A stretch of 64,000 nucleotides of DNA, from positions 55,846 through 119,845 of the forward strand of contig CAIYMO010000057.1 in the NCBI GenBank assembly GCA_903927345.1, read 5' to 3'. The translations under genes and the position numbers were made by a program. Below the pieces are notes generated by a model. The model made no database searches. It worked only from the letters and a program-made list of their open reading frames with translations, and had not been told where the DNA came from. This document shows positions 1 through 8,903 of this stretch, one piece after another; position 1 is the first letter of the stretch, and each line of letters starts with the position of its first letter. This DNA comes from an uncultured Armatimonadota bacterium (GTDB lineage: Bacteria; Armatimonadota; Fimbriimonadia; Fimbriimonadales; Fimbriimonadaceae).

Positions 1-759
1 AGTCGAAACGTCACCAGCAAAGCTCACGCTCTTCACGATCTTGTTGGTGTTCTGGAATCCTTTGATGGCCTGTAGAGGAATACCGGCTTGCTTCCAGCCT
101 CGATCGTTCGAGCTACTGGTCGCTGCCTGAAGAATTGCTTCGCTTCGCTTTCCGTCGGTGGTGGTGATGATCAATCGGATCGACTTCAAGGTCGAACCAG
201 CAGCTGCACCGCCGCCCATCATTCCGCCGCCCGCACCAGCGTCTGCGCCGGCCGATTGACCGCCGCCGCCCTTGTTACCGCCGCCTGGAGCGCCAAGTCC
301 ACTCGGAGCACCACCAGCGCCTCGACCGCCACCCGCACCCTGACCGCCGCCAGGACCTCCGCGTCCGCCACCAGCTGCACCAAGGCCGCCGCCAGCTCCA
401 CCAAATCCTGGACCCTTACCTGGGCCAGCTGCGCCTGGACCAGCACCTGCGCCAGATCCGGTTGCGGCGTCAAGTGACTTATAGGTCACGCGAAGAAGGT
501 TGTTCTTGTCGTCAAAGCTGGTTGCGAGGTCAACGTTCTTACCAAACGACATCGTGCCGCCCTGGTAGAAGTTCTTGGTGGTGACGCGAACGGACTTGTT
601 GCCTTCGTAGGCGGTGTCGTCGGTCTCAGTGCAGATTCCTCCACCCCATGACTTAACGGAGATGCTTTGCTCAGCAAGAGGCACACCAGGTCGGTACAGA
701 ATCGTGGTTCCGTCGCCTTGTGCGGCGGCCATCATGGATGCGGCGAGAAGTGTAATCAC
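1..759 (-). CDS. Secreted Gly-rich hypothetical protein (3' end off window)
   Basis: The frame is open from a GTG at 759 to the left edge (253 codons), with GGAG seven bases before the GTG. The N-terminus is a short signal-like segment (MITLLAASMMAAAQ). It is followed by a beta-rich stretch of about 90 residues, then about 80 residues that are almost all Gly, Ala and Pro (a low-complexity linker), then a second ordered segment with motifs such as LKSIRLIITTTDG. Two small domains joined by a flexible Gly linker in an exported protein suggest a surface or periplasmic role. I recognise no family. Apparent reading frames on the other strand and in other phases here are by-products of the repetitive GGC/GGT codons. 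The C-terminus lies outside the window. Confidence 0.75.
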   Translation of the reverse strand, partial: MITLLAASMMAAAQGDGTTILYRPGVPLAEQSISVKSWGGGICTETDDTAYEGNKSVRVTTKNFYQGGTMSFGKNVDLATSFDDKNNLLRVTYKSLDAATGSGAGAGPGAAGPGKGPGFGGAGGGLGAAGGGRGGPGGGQGAGGGRGAGGAPSGLGAPGGGNKGGGGQSAGADAGAGGGMMGGGAAAGSTLKSIRLIITTTDGKRSEAILQAATSSSNDRGWKQAGIPLQAIKGFQNTNKIVKSVSFAGDVST

Positions 760-788
760 AATAGTTCTCCAGGTTTCTAAAGGTTTTC

Positions 789-1571
789 TTAATCCCTAAT
801 TTGGATGCGCTCGATGCTCGTAGCGCGACCCGTATCAGTTCTGACGTTTATCGCTACTCCAGAGATTACACCAGGTTCGTTCGCAACCTCGAATTTTTCT
901 GGCAATCCTGTGCGGAAGCGGCGAAGAATAATATCACGATCCATGCCCAAAACGGAATTCCTTGGGCCACACATTCCCACATCTGTGATGTAAGCCGTCC
1001 CTCCGGCAAGTACCGTTTCATCCGCAGTTTGAACGTGGGTATGGGTTCCAACAACCGCCGTCGCCCGCCCTTCGCAGTGGTAACCCATCGCAATCTTCTC
1101 GCTTGTCACCTCTGCGTGGAAGTCCAAAAAGATGTGCGGAGTCTGCAAATCCTTAGTGAGCTCGTCAAATGCGTAAAAAGGATCGTTATAAGCAGGATCC
1201 ATCTGAACGCGGCCACTCAGATTGATCACCGCCAATTGAGTCCCCTCCTTCTGAATCTGAATCATGCCTCGACCAGGAATTCCCACCGCCATGTTCTGGG
1301 GCCGCACGATCGGCTTGCCTGAGTCCAAATAGGTCGCAATCTCGCGCTTGTTAAACGTGTGATTCCCCAACGTAATCGCGTCAGCGCCCAGCGAGAAGAA
1401 CTCCTCGGCGATCTTATCCGTAATCCCCAAACCACCCGCGCTATTCTCGCCGTTGATGATGATGAAGCGAGGCTGGTACTTCGCCTTCAGCTCCGGAAGG
1501 TGCTCCCGCACCGCGTCACGCCCTGGTTTCCCCACAACGTCACCCAGAAAAAGGATCGTGTAGGTGTACAT
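789..1571 (-). CDS. ymdB: YmdB-family metallophosphoesterase (TIGR00282)
   Basis: The 260-residue product carries the full metal-binding pattern of the YmdB family: GDVVG near the N-terminus, NGENSAGG, GNHTF, DFHAEVTSEK and GTHTHVQTAD. Family members are di-iron phosphodiesterases acting on 2',3'-cyclic AMP; in Bacillus YmdB affects biofilm formation and interacts functionally with RNase Y. I place the start at the ATG at 1571, which gives the usual MxxxILFLGDVVG beginning. A TTG three codons upstream, directly after the permease stop, is the alternative. It follows the amino-acid permease gene with almost no gap, so the two are probably co-transcribed. rny lies 30 kb away in this window. Confidence 0.93.
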   Translation of the reverse strand: MYTYTILFLGDVVGKPGRDAVREHLPELKAKYQPRFIIINGENSAGGLGITDKIAEEFFSLGADAITLGNHTFNKREIATYLDSGKPIVRPQNMAVGIPGRGMIQIQKEGTQLAVINLSGRVQMDPAYNDPFYAFDELTKDLQTPHIFLDFHAEVTSEKIAMGYHCEGRATAVVGTHTHVQTADETVLAGGTAYITDVGMCGPRNSVLGMDRDIILRRFRTGLPEKFEVANEPGVISGVAINVRTDTGRATSIERIQIRD

Positions 1572-1580
1572 GTCGCTCAA

Positions 1581-2888
1581 TTATGACAGAGCGGATTTGC
1601 GCCGGAACTGGTACACAACCACACCCGCCAAAATCGCAATCGCCGTCGGTCGCTGCTTCAGCCACCCCTGCTCCTCAAAGTCCTGCCAAACCAGGGTGCC
1701 GATCAGAACCGCTGGACCAATCGCCAGCAATGCGCAAACCCACGCCCCACCGGGAATCCGAAACGGCCGCGCCAACCCCGGCTCCTTCCTCCTTAGAACG
1801 TACAACGCCACAAATTCCAGCAGCACCGAGAGCCCGTACAGGATCGCGTTGACCGTAATCAGCTCCTTAAAGCTAAACCAAGCCAGGCATGTGTACAGCC
1901 CCGCACAAAGCACAATCGACCGCACCGGCGTCCCTGTCCGCTCGCTCACGTGCGCAAGCCAAGCGGGCAAGTATCCATCTTTCGCCAGAACAGCCGGAAT
2001 CCGCGAAGAAGCAAGCATCTGCGAAACAAACATCGCGCTTGCACTACTCAATCCGCCCAGCAAAACCAAAGTTCCCACCCACGAACCCGCCGCCCGGGTC
2101 GCGATCTCTGGCCAACTTCCGTCGGTCCATTGCTCCGCATTCGGCGAGGTCGGCAACGCCAAAACTGTCGGCACAAAGTAGACCAGCGTCACCAGAGGAA
2201 TCGCAAACCAAAGCGCCTTCGGAATCGACTTCTGCGGATTCTTAACCTCTCCAGAAACCGTGCTCAGGTTGTCCCAGCCCAGGTAGTTCCACATCACCGT
2301 CGCCAAGCCGACCGACAGCGTTCCCGAATCCGCCTTAATGGGCTGCAAAGCTAGCGGGTGAATCCCACTCCGCATGCACATCAACCCGAAAGGAAGAATG
2401 ATCAGGAACGTAAACAGCGTCGCCGCCATCCCCACCGCGCGAACGCCGCGCACATTAATGGCTGTGATCACCACGATGTGCAACACCGCAATCATTGAAG
2501 TCAGCCAAGCCGCGTCCATCCCCTGCAACTTAAAGATCGTGATCAGCGACTGCGACAAGTACCCGGCAAACAGTAGCGGATAAAGAGCCGCATCTACGAT
2601 GCTGTACAAAAACGATAGCCATGCACACTGAAATCCCGCAAACGGCCCCAACGCCCGCCGCACCCAAACGTAGTAGCCGCCCTCCTCAGGAATCGCCGTC
2701 CCCAGCTCCGCTGTGAGCAACGCCACCGGTAGCGCCCAAATCACCGGAATCAGCAAAATCAGGATCAAACCCAACGTGGGTCCCAGCGAGCCAATCACCG
2801 GCTCCAACCCATAAGGACCCCCGCTCACCAAGCAGAACATCGCCAACGCGAGGGGCAGCGTCCGCAGTTTCGCGGGCGAACTTTTCAT
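1581..2888 (-). CDS. APC-superfamily amino acid permease
   Basis: A 435-residue, very hydrophobic protein with about twelve membrane segments. It opens with the APC signature region (GGPYGLEPVIGSLGP, then AELGTAIPEEGGYYVWVRRALG), which matches the glycine-rich helix 1 and the helix 2 region of amino acid/polyamine transporters. Such proteins are secondary transporters in the inner membrane; the substrate cannot be read from the sequence. The start ATG at 2888 faces priA across a 51-base divergent gap. The downstream ymdB begins within ten bases of its stop, indicating one leftward transcript. Confidence 0.9.
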   Translation of the reverse strand: MKSSPAKLRTLPLALAMFCLVSGGPYGLEPVIGSLGPTLGLILILLIPVIWALPVALLTAELGTAIPEEGGYYVWVRRALGPFAGFQCAWLSFLYSIVDAALYPLLFAGYLSQSLITIFKLQGMDAAWLTSMIAVLHIVVITAINVRGVRAVGMAATLFTFLIILPFGLMCMRSGIHPLALQPIKADSGTLSVGLATVMWNYLGWDNLSTVSGEVKNPQKSIPKALWFAIPLVTLVYFVPTVLALPTSPNAEQWTDGSWPEIATRAAGSWVGTLVLLGGLSSASAMFVSQMLASSRIPAVLAKDGYLPAWLAHVSERTGTPVRSIVLCAGLYTCLAWFSFKELITVNAILYGLSVLLEFVALYVLRRKEPGLARPFRIPGGAWVCALLAIGPAVLIGTLVWQDFEEQGWLKQRPTAIAILAGVVVYQFRRKSALS

Positions 2889-2939
2889 CCGAAGAAAGGA
2901 TTATCCCGTTATTGGCCCGAATGCGCCAAACTCTATCCC

Positions 2940-5354
2940 ATGAGCGCGCAAATCCAAGTCGTTGATGTCGCGCTCGACCCCCGGTCCGGCGGCTCCGACG
3001 CCATCTACTCCTACCTTCCCATTCCTGGCCTCCAACCTGGTGACGCCGTCCTCGTCCCCCTCGGAAACCGCCAACTGATGGGCTACGCCATCGCAACCCG
3101 AAAGGTCACCGAAGAGGACCTCGGCTTCGACCCCAAGCACCTTCGCCCTGTGAGCGGAATTGTCGACGGCCTCCGAGTCCCCACCCCCGTCCTCAAAGCC
3201 GTCCACGAGGTCGCCAAAGAGTATCTCTGCCCTGTTCCCGTCGCGCTCACCGTCGCAACACCTCCGGGCGTCAAGGACCGCCTCATTCCCATCTGGACCC
3301 GCACCACCGAGCCCACCCCGATCGAACTAAAACCCCTCGATAGGGAAGTCCTGCGCACCCTCGAAGACCAAGGCGGCGAGCTCGAGGTCAAACCCACCGA
3401 GACCGGCACCACCAAGGCCCTCAAAAACCTCCAAAAGCTCGGCCTCGTCCATCAAACCCTCCGCCTCAAGCCCCCCGCCAGCCGCAAAAAGCAAGAGGGC
3501 ACCTTCCGCCTCATCCCCGATCACGACCAAGTCGAAGCATTCCTCCAAAAGGAAGGCAAAAAGAAGCCCGCCCAGGCCATCGTCCTGATGCAGATGCAGC
3601 AGACCGACGGCACCGCGCTTTCAAGCGCGGAAATCCGCGCCATGGCCGGCGTCACCGAAACCACCATCAAAGCCCTCGTCACCGCCAAGCTCCTCCAGGA
3701 AGTCGACGAGGACCACCCCGCCCCCGCCAAAAATCCCCCCACGCCCAACCCCCACCAACAGCTCGCTATCGACGCAATCACCAGCGCGATCCACGAACAC
3801 CGCCCCCAGCCCTTCCTCCTCTACGGAGTCACCGGAAGCGGCAAAACCGAGGTCTTCCTCCGTGCCGCCGCCAAAGCCCTCAGCGACGGTCGCCAAGTCC
3901 TCTACCTCGTCCCCGAAATCGCCCTCGCCGCCCAAGCCATCGCCCAGCTCAGGGACCGCTTCGGTGCCCGCGTCGCCATCATGCACTCCGAGCTCACCCC
4001 GGTCGAGCGCCTCGCCAACTGGCAGCGCATCCGCAACGGCGAAGCCAGCATCGTCCTCGGCCCCCGAAGCGCCCTCTTTGCCCCTCTCAACAACGTCGGC
4101 CTGATTATCATCGACGAGGAGCACGAGGGCGGCTACAAACAAGAGCAGGCCCCCCGCTACCACGCCCGCGACGTCGCCCGATTCCTCTCCCGGCAGCACA
4201 ACTGCCCCCTCGTCCTCGGTTCCGCAACCCCCTCGCTCGAAAGCTTCTTCGAAGCCGAATCGAACGAAAACGCCGCCGATGAATCCAAGCTCACCCTCTT
4301 AACGCTCCCCACCCGCGCCGCCTCTGCCCAACTCCCCAAGGTCTATATTGACGACCTCACTCAGGTCTACAAGCGCGGCGTCCCCAGCATGTTCGGCGAG
4401 CTCCTCACCGAAAAGCTCCACCAAACCATCGACGCAGGAAACCAGGCGATCCTCTTCCTCAACCGCCGCGCCTACGCCCCGTTCCTCATGTGCCGCGACT
4501 GCGGCCACCAATGGACCTGCCCTGAATGCGCCGTCTCGCTCAGCTACCACCGGGGCATCAACAAGATCAAATGCCACCACTGTGGCTACCAAGAATCTGC
4601 CCCCGCCGAATGCCCCAAGTGCGCCGGAATCAAGATCAAGCCCTTTGGCGTCGGCACCGAGAAAGTAGAAGAGTCCGTTCGTGAGCTCTTTCCCAACGCT
4701 CGCGTCGCTAGGCTAGACCGCGATATCGCCCAGAAAAAAGGCGCCCTCGAAGAGGTCATCGCCAACTTCCGCGCCGGAGAAACCAACGTCCTCGTCGGCA
4801 CCCAGCTCGTCGCCAAAGGCCTCGATTTCCCCGACGTCACCCTTGTCGGAGTCATTGCCGCCGACGTCTCCCTCAACCTCCCCGACTTCCGCTCATCCGA
4901 GCGCACCTTCCAGCTCCTGAGCCAAGTCGCCGGCCGCGCCGGACGCGGAACCAAAGCCGGTGAGGTCGTCATTCAAACCTTTAACCCCGACGCCCAAGCC
5001 ATTCTCAGCGCCCAAACCCACGACTTCCTCGCCTTCTACCAAGCTTGCAAAACCGAGCGCATGCAGGCCGACTATCCGCCCTTCTGTCGCCTCGTCAACA
5101 TTGTCTTCTCCGGCGAATCCCGCCCCGCCGTCCTCTCGCTCTGCGCCCGCGCCCTGGCGCACCTCCAAAAAGTCGACGGACTCACAATCCTCGGCCCCGC
5201 CGACTGCCCCCTCGAACGCCTGAACGGCAAGTGGCGCCGCCACCTCCTCATCAAACACGAATCGCACCTCGCCGAAATTGGCACCGCCCTCGACGGGCTT
5301 GAAGAAAAAGGCGTCACCTTCACCATCGACGTCGACGCTTACTCACTCATGTAA
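2940..5354 (+). CDS. priA: Primosomal protein N' (replication restart helicase PriA)
   Basis: The 804-residue protein has the PriA order: an N-terminal 3'-DNA-binding domain, a winged-helix region, then a superfamily 2 helicase with Walker A GVTGSGKTE at about residue 297 and DEEH at about 393. An eight-cysteine zinc module follows (CRDC, CPEC, CHHC, CPKC), then helicase motifs V and VI (VGTQLVAKGLDFP, QVAGRAGRG). PriA recognises stalled forks and D-loops and reloads the replicative helicase. The length is slightly above the roughly 730 of E. coli, the extra lying in the Lys-rich winged-helix region. The gene stands alone on the + strand and ends at a strong hairpin. Confidence 0.96.
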   Translation: MSAQIQVVDVALDPRSGGSDAIYSYLPIPGLQPGDAVLVPLGNRQLMGYAIATRKVTEEDLGFDPKHLRPVSGIVDGLRVPTPVLKAVHEVAKEYLCPVPVALTVATPPGVKDRLIPIWTRTTEPTPIELKPLDREVLRTLEDQGGELEVKPTETGTTKALKNLQKLGLVHQTLRLKPPASRKKQEGTFRLIPDHDQVEAFLQKEGKKKPAQAIVLMQMQQTDGTALSSAEIRAMAGVTETTIKALVTAKLLQEVDEDHPAPAKNPPTPNPHQQLAIDAITSAIHEHRPQPFLLYGVTGSGKTEVFLRAAAKALSDGRQVLYLVPEIALAAQAIAQLRDRFGARVAIMHSELTPVERLANWQRIRNGEASIVLGPRSALFAPLNNVGLIIIDEEHEGGYKQEQAPRYHARDVARFLSRQHNCPLVLGSATPSLESFFEAESNENAADESKLTLLTLPTRAASAQLPKVYIDDLTQVYKRGVPSMFGELLTEKLHQTIDAGNQAILFLNRRAYAPFLMCRDCGHQWTCPECAVSLSYHRGINKIKCHHCGYQESAPAECPKCAGIKIKPFGVGTEKVEESVRELFPNARVARLDRDIAQKKGALEEVIANFRAGETNVLVGTQLVAKGLDFPDVTLVGVIAADVSLNLPDFRSSERTFQLLSQVAGRAGRGTKAGEVVIQTFNPDAQAILSAQTHDFLAFYQACKTERMQADYPPFCRLVNIVFSGESRPAVLSLCARALAHLQKVDGLTILGPADCPLERLNGKWRRHLLIKHESHLAEIGTALDGLEEKGVTFTIDVDAYSLM

Positions 5355-5356
5355 GC

Positions 5357-5400
5357 CTCAAAACCCCCTCTCCCCACCAGGGGGGAGAGGGGGTTTTGAG
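5357..5400. terminator. Bidirectional hairpin terminator between priA and a convergent gene
   Basis: A perfect 19-bp inverted repeat (5357-5375 with 5382-5400) with a six-base loop. Its arms end in AAAA/TTTT runs, so both strands yield a G/C stem flanked by A/T. It sits between priA (+) and a convergent secreted-protein gene (-), the expected place for a shared terminator. C-run/G-run repeats like this can also be dispersed genomic repeats. Confidence 0.85.
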
Positions 5401-5434
5401 GTGGGGATCGGCTACCTCAAACTCTAGAAAAGGA

Positions 5435-5854
5435 TTACTTCCACCTAAAGTCGTCTATGGCCTTGTCCATCTTCCGAATAGCCTCCGTGTTCTTCTTGAT
5501 CTCCTCTTCATAGTTCCCAAATGGAGCTGTCCTCAAATACACCCCACGCCTCGAAAAATATGTGTGGCTAACCCCATCAAAGATATTGTCCGCCTTTAGC
5601 GTCCGCGGATCATAGCTCCATCGCTCGACAACGATGTAGTCTTTGCGATACTTGATGTCCCACAAGTACGGTTCGTACTTCGCATCATCAGGTTGCACCT
5701 TGCGAAAAACCGCCGTCGAATAAGCGATCATCGCCACATCCTGCGGGTCTGTAAATGCCGTCGCGAGCCGGAGATCTTGCTTCTGAGATTGAGGCGCATT
5801 CGCAACCCCCAGCCCAAGCAGAACGCCGACAGCAACCAACCCAATCGATTTCAT
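5435..5854 (-). CDS. Small exported hypothetical protein
   Basis: A 139-residue product starting at the ATG at 5854; a TTG seven codons upstream is less likely because it precedes the signal peptide. The N-terminus (MKSIGLVAVGVLLGLGVANA) is a clean signal peptide or membrane anchor. The mature part is charged, rich in Tyr, Asp and Lys, and ends with a predicted helix (EEEIKKNTEAIRKMDKAID). No family is recognised. It sits between the priA terminator and xerC and may be the last gene of the leftward acpP-fabF-xerC run, 33 bases after xerC. Confidence 0.75.
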   Translation of the reverse strand: MKSIGLVAVGVLLGLGVANAPQSQKQDLRLATAFTDPQDVAMIAYSTAVFRKVQPDDAKYEPYLWDIKYRKDYIVVERWSYDPRTLKADNIFDGVSHTYFSRRGVYLRTAPFGNYEEEIKKNTEAIRKMDKAIDDFRWK

Positions 5855-5887
5855 TAAGTGTGAAACGAGTGGCAACCAGGACGGTTT

Positions 5888-6739
5888 CTACCCCGACTTC
5901 GGATGCGCCTTCGCCACCGTTTCCTTCAGCCGCTCGATACTCACGTGAGTATAAATCTGCGTCGTCGCCAGGCTCTCATGCCCCAGCAACTGCTGAACCG
6001 TCTTGAGGTCTGCCCCGCCATCCAGCAGGTGCGTGGCAAATGAATGCCGCAGCGTGTGCGGCGACGTCTCCGGGGGCAATCCCGCCGCAATCGCCCACCG
6101 CTTCACAATGTTCTGCACCGTCCGCGTTGTCAGCGCCAGCCCCTTATCGTTGGTAAAGAGCGCCGACCCCGCCACCCGCGGACCCCGAACGTAATCATCC
6201 AAAGCCGCCGCCGCCGTCGAGCCGTAAAAAACCACCCGCTCTTTGTTCCCCTTACCAATCACCCGCAGCGACCGCTCGCCAAACGAAACATCGGCCAACT
6301 TCACGGAAACAACCTCCGCCGCCCGAAGCCCCGCCGAATAAAGAAGCTCCAACAAAGCCCGATCCCGCTCGGGAGTCCGACCCACCGTCGTCTGGTCCAA
6401 AAGCTCCCCCGCCTGCGGCTGGTTCAGGCTCTTCGGTAGCTTTTTCCGCTTATAAGGAGCCTCCAAAGGCTCCGTTGGGTCGGCGTCCAAAGCCCCAACC
6501 GTCCGCAGATATCGCGCAAAGGCGCGTAGCGTCGAAAGCTTCCGCGCCCGCGAAACCGGCTGCCCTCCGTGCTTTCTCAGAAACAAGCGAAGGGAGGAGG
6601 TGTCAAACACCGAGTCATCGGCAACAAACGCCAAGTACTGACGCAAATCCGAGCCGTAAGAACGAACCGTCGCGGCTGATCGCCGCGCCGACAAATGAAC
6701 CAGAAAACCCTCGAGATGCTCAGCAAGCGAGCCGTTCAC
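5888..6739 (-). CDS. xerC: Tyrosine recombinase XerC/XerD
   Basis: A 283-residue tyrosine recombinase with an N-terminal SAM-like core-binding domain (about 1-90) and a C-terminal catalytic domain. The active-site set is complete: R in SAGLRAAEV, K in GKGNKER, HxLRH in HTLRHSFATHL, H in LLGHESLAT and the nucleophile Y in QIYTHV. Chromosome-encoded members of this length resolve chromosome dimers at dif. XerC and XerD cannot be separated with confidence here, and no dif site was identified. The gene starts six bases after fabF, so it is part of that transcript rather than of a mobile element. Confidence 0.92.
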   Translation of the reverse strand: MNGSLAEHLEGFLVHLSARRSAATVRSYGSDLRQYLAFVADDSVFDTSSLRLFLRKHGGQPVSRARKLSTLRAFARYLRTVGALDADPTEPLEAPYKRKKLPKSLNQPQAGELLDQTTVGRTPERDRALLELLYSAGLRAAEVVSVKLADVSFGERSLRVIGKGNKERVVFYGSTAAAALDDYVRGPRVAGSALFTNDKGLALTTRTVQNIVKRWAIAAGLPPETSPHTLRHSFATHLLDGGADLKTVQQLLGHESLATTQIYTHVSIERLKETVAKAHPKSG

Positions 6740-6745
6740 GAGGCA

Positions 6746-8002
6746 TCACCCCTTCTTCATGATCAGCGAAACGTTGTGTCCGCCAAATCCAAACGAGTTG
6801 TTCAGAACTGTGTTCAATTCTCGCTTCTGCGCCACATTCGGAACGTGGTTGATCAGCGGATCCGTGTCCTGATTCTCAAGGTTAATCGTCGGAGGCATGA
6901 TCGAATCGCGCATCGCCAAAATGCAGATCAGCGACTCAATCGCTCCCGCCGCACCCAACGTGTGACCGTGCATCGACTTCGTCGAGCTCACCGCCAGCTT
7001 GTAAGCATGCTCGCCAAACACTTTCTTCACCGCTTCAACTTCCATCGGGTCGCCAACCGGAGTCGAGGTTCCGTGAGCGTTGATGTAATCAATCGCCGTC
7101 GGCTCAAGCCCAGCCTTGCGCAAAGCCATGTTCATCGACTTCGCCGCGCCACGCCCCTCAGGGTGCGGAGACGTAATGTGATAAGCGTCTGCCGAGAAGC
7201 CGTAGCCGACAATCTCGCAGTAAATCTTCGCCCCACGCGCTAAAGCGTGATCGCGATCTTCCAAAACCAAAATGCCCGAGCCTTCGCCCATAACAAAGCC
7301 ATCTCGGTCTCTGTCAAACGGCCGCGAAGCCCGCGTCGGCTCATCGTTCCGACCCGTCATCGCACGGCAAGCACAGAATCCAGCCACGCCAATCGGGTTC
7401 ACCGGAGCTTCTGATCCGCCCGCCATCATCATCCGCGCATCGCCGCGCTTGATAATCTCGTAGGCATCGCCAATCGCGTTAGCACCCGTCGAACAAGCCG
7501 AAACAACCGCGTGGTTCGGTCCGCGTAGGTCGTTCATGATCGAAACCAAACCGCTCGCCATATCCGCAATCATGTACGGCACAAAGAAAGGCGAAACCCG
7601 GTCCGGCTTCAGGTCGTGAATAAATTTCGTCTGGTCGTACATCGACTTCAGACCGCCGATTCCTGACCCAATCAGAACGCCAAACTCGTCCTTCAGCTCT
7701 TCGGTCAGCTCAACGCCGCAATCCTTAAGCGCCATCGTGGCGGCTGCGATTGCATACAGCAAAAAGGGGTCCATCCGACGGGCGTCTTTCTTATCAACCC
7801 AGTCGGTCGGTTCAAAATCGGGAACCTCTCCCGCAATTTGGCAGGAGTAAAGCTCAAGGTTCTCCATCTGCTGAATCCGGCGGATACCAGACTCACCAGC
7901 TATGACCTTGGGCCAAAAGACGTCGACACCGGTGCCGAGCGGGGTTACCGCTCCAACTCCGGTGACGACGACACGCCCGGATGGTTCGGGCAAGACGCTC
8001 AT
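6746..8002 (-). CDS. fabF: 3-oxoacyl-[acyl-carrier-protein] synthase II
   Basis: A 418-residue condensing enzyme with the FabF catalytic triad visible: Cys in SACSTGANAIG, His in NAHGTSTPVGD and His in KSMHGHTLGAAGA. It extends acyl-ACP with malonyl-ACP in fatty acid synthesis. The N-terminus (VVVTGVGAVTPLGTG) is typical and supports the ATG at 8002, which overlaps the acpP stop by one base (TAATG). acpP-fabF adjacency is a widely conserved operon. Confidence 0.97.
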   Translation of the reverse strand: MSVLPEPSGRVVVTGVGAVTPLGTGVDVFWPKVIAGESGIRRIQQMENLELYSCQIAGEVPDFEPTDWVDKKDARRMDPFLLYAIAAATMALKDCGVELTEELKDEFGVLIGSGIGGLKSMYDQTKFIHDLKPDRVSPFFVPYMIADMASGLVSIMNDLRGPNHAVVSACSTGANAIGDAYEIIKRGDARMMMAGGSEAPVNPIGVAGFCACRAMTGRNDEPTRASRPFDRDRDGFVMGEGSGILVLEDRDHALARGAKIYCEIVGYGFSADAYHITSPHPEGRGAAKSMNMALRKAGLEPTAIDYINAHGTSTPVGDPMEVEAVKKVFGEHAYKLAVSSTKSMHGHTLGAAGAIESLICILAMRDSIMPPTINLENQDTDPLINHVPNVAQKRELNTVLNNSFGFGGHNVSLIMKKG

Positions 8003-8244
8003 TAGCCGGCGACTTTCTTCGAGATGTATTCGACCGCGTTTCCGACAGTCTTGATCTCGCCGACTTCTTCGTCCGGAATGTCAATCCCGAACTCGTCCTC
8101 GAAAGCCATGACCAACTCAACGACGTCCAGTGAATCTGCACCCAGATCCTCGGTGAAGCTAGCTTCCATGACGACTTCTTCGGCCTTCACGTCGAGTTCT
8201 TCGACGGTGACCTTCTTGACTCTTTCAAAAATGTCTGTAGACAT
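8002..8244 (-). CDS. acpP: Acyl carrier protein
   Basis: An 80-residue acidic protein with the phosphopantetheine attachment motif [10 protein letters not shown]. Its Ser carries the prosthetic group on which fatty acyl chains are built. The ATG at 8244 (MSTDIFERV) is preferred to an upstream TTG. It is the first gene of the acpP-fabF-xerC run and is translationally coupled to fabF. Confidence 0.97.
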   Translation of the reverse strand: MSTDIFERVKKVTVEELDVKAEEVVMEASFTEDLGADSLDVVELVMAFEDEFGIDIPDEEVGEIKTVGNAVEYISKKVAG

Positions 8245-8352
8245 AATCAATCAGAACAATACCCGTTCTGCCCTCTCTCTATCTTACGAACACGGCACTC
8301 CAAACGGTGCAGATGAGCCCAAAATGTCGCACACAAACTTTCCAGCTCTTAA

Positions 8353-8712
8353 TCACACGAGCCACCACTCGACGACTTCGAAGTCCTTGTCTGCGATCTC
8401 GACCTTGACCGCTCCAACTGATCTGGCTAAGTCTGTTGCTTGCTCGACTGTTATCTGCGAGACATTAGGGGTCAACTCGATGCCACCGCTAAGCAGTGCC
8501 TCCTTCCTGACTGCTTCGGCTGCCTCTCTTGTGTCCCAGTACAACACGGATTCTGGGTCTACCGTATCCCCATATCTGACACCGATCCTCCAGACCATCT
8601 TCCCCTCATGCTTCTCGAGATCGAGAGGCGCGTCGGTAGTCTGGAGAATCGATAAACGTTGCATCTCCCGGAGAGTGCAAAACTCCTGCAACATGTCTGG
8701 GGTCAGCTTCAT
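8353..8712 (-). CDS. Hypothetical protein, 119 aa
   Basis: A soluble protein without signal or membrane segments. It has an N-terminal acidic helix-rich part and two beta-rich blocks (KMVWRIGVRYGD; VGAVKVEIADKDFEVVEWWLV). No family is recognised. Its ATG overlaps the stop of the upstream 64-residue gene by four bases (ATGA), so the two are a coupled pair. About 100 bases separate it from acpP downstream. Confidence 0.65.
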   Translation of the reverse strand: MKLTPDMLQEFCTLREMQRLSILQTTDAPLDLEKHEGKMVWRIGVRYGDTVDPESVLYWDTREAAEAVRKEALLSGGIELTPNVSQITVEQATDLARSVGAVKVEIADKDFEVVEWWLV

Positions 8713-8903
8713 TTGATCTCAGTATCGGTGGAGTCTAGACTTGCAGTTTCTTCCAAAGGCTGACTAGGTGGTTTCTGAATTGGTCTCACGATAATCAGCG
8801 AGGTTCCGAGCAACCCCAGTTCCTCTGCCGTCTTCAAGCCGTTGTGAATCAGTCCCACCTTCGGGGTCTCCTGACCAGTCATGTTCTTAGTAGGATCGTC
8901 CAT
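8709..8903 (-). CDS. Hypothetical protein, 64 aa
   Basis: A short polar protein with one possible hydrophobic strand (LGTSLIIVRPI) and a Ser/Thr/Glu-rich C-terminus. It is supported mainly by the four-base ATGA overlap with the 119-residue gene downstream and by a purine-rich GGAAG before its ATG. No function can be proposed. Confidence 0.5.
   Translation of the reverse strand: MDDPTKNMTGQETPKVGLIHNGLKTAEELGLLGTSLIIVRPIQKPPSQPLEETASLDSTDTEIK

Noticed and set aside
1..473. Frames on both strands in the Gly-rich region at the left edge
   Set aside because: Artefacts of the repetitive GGC/GGT codons of the real minus-strand gene.
5888..6739. xerC as sign of an integrated element
   Set aside because: It is in the acpP-fabF transcript, and no flanking repeats or mobile genes are present.
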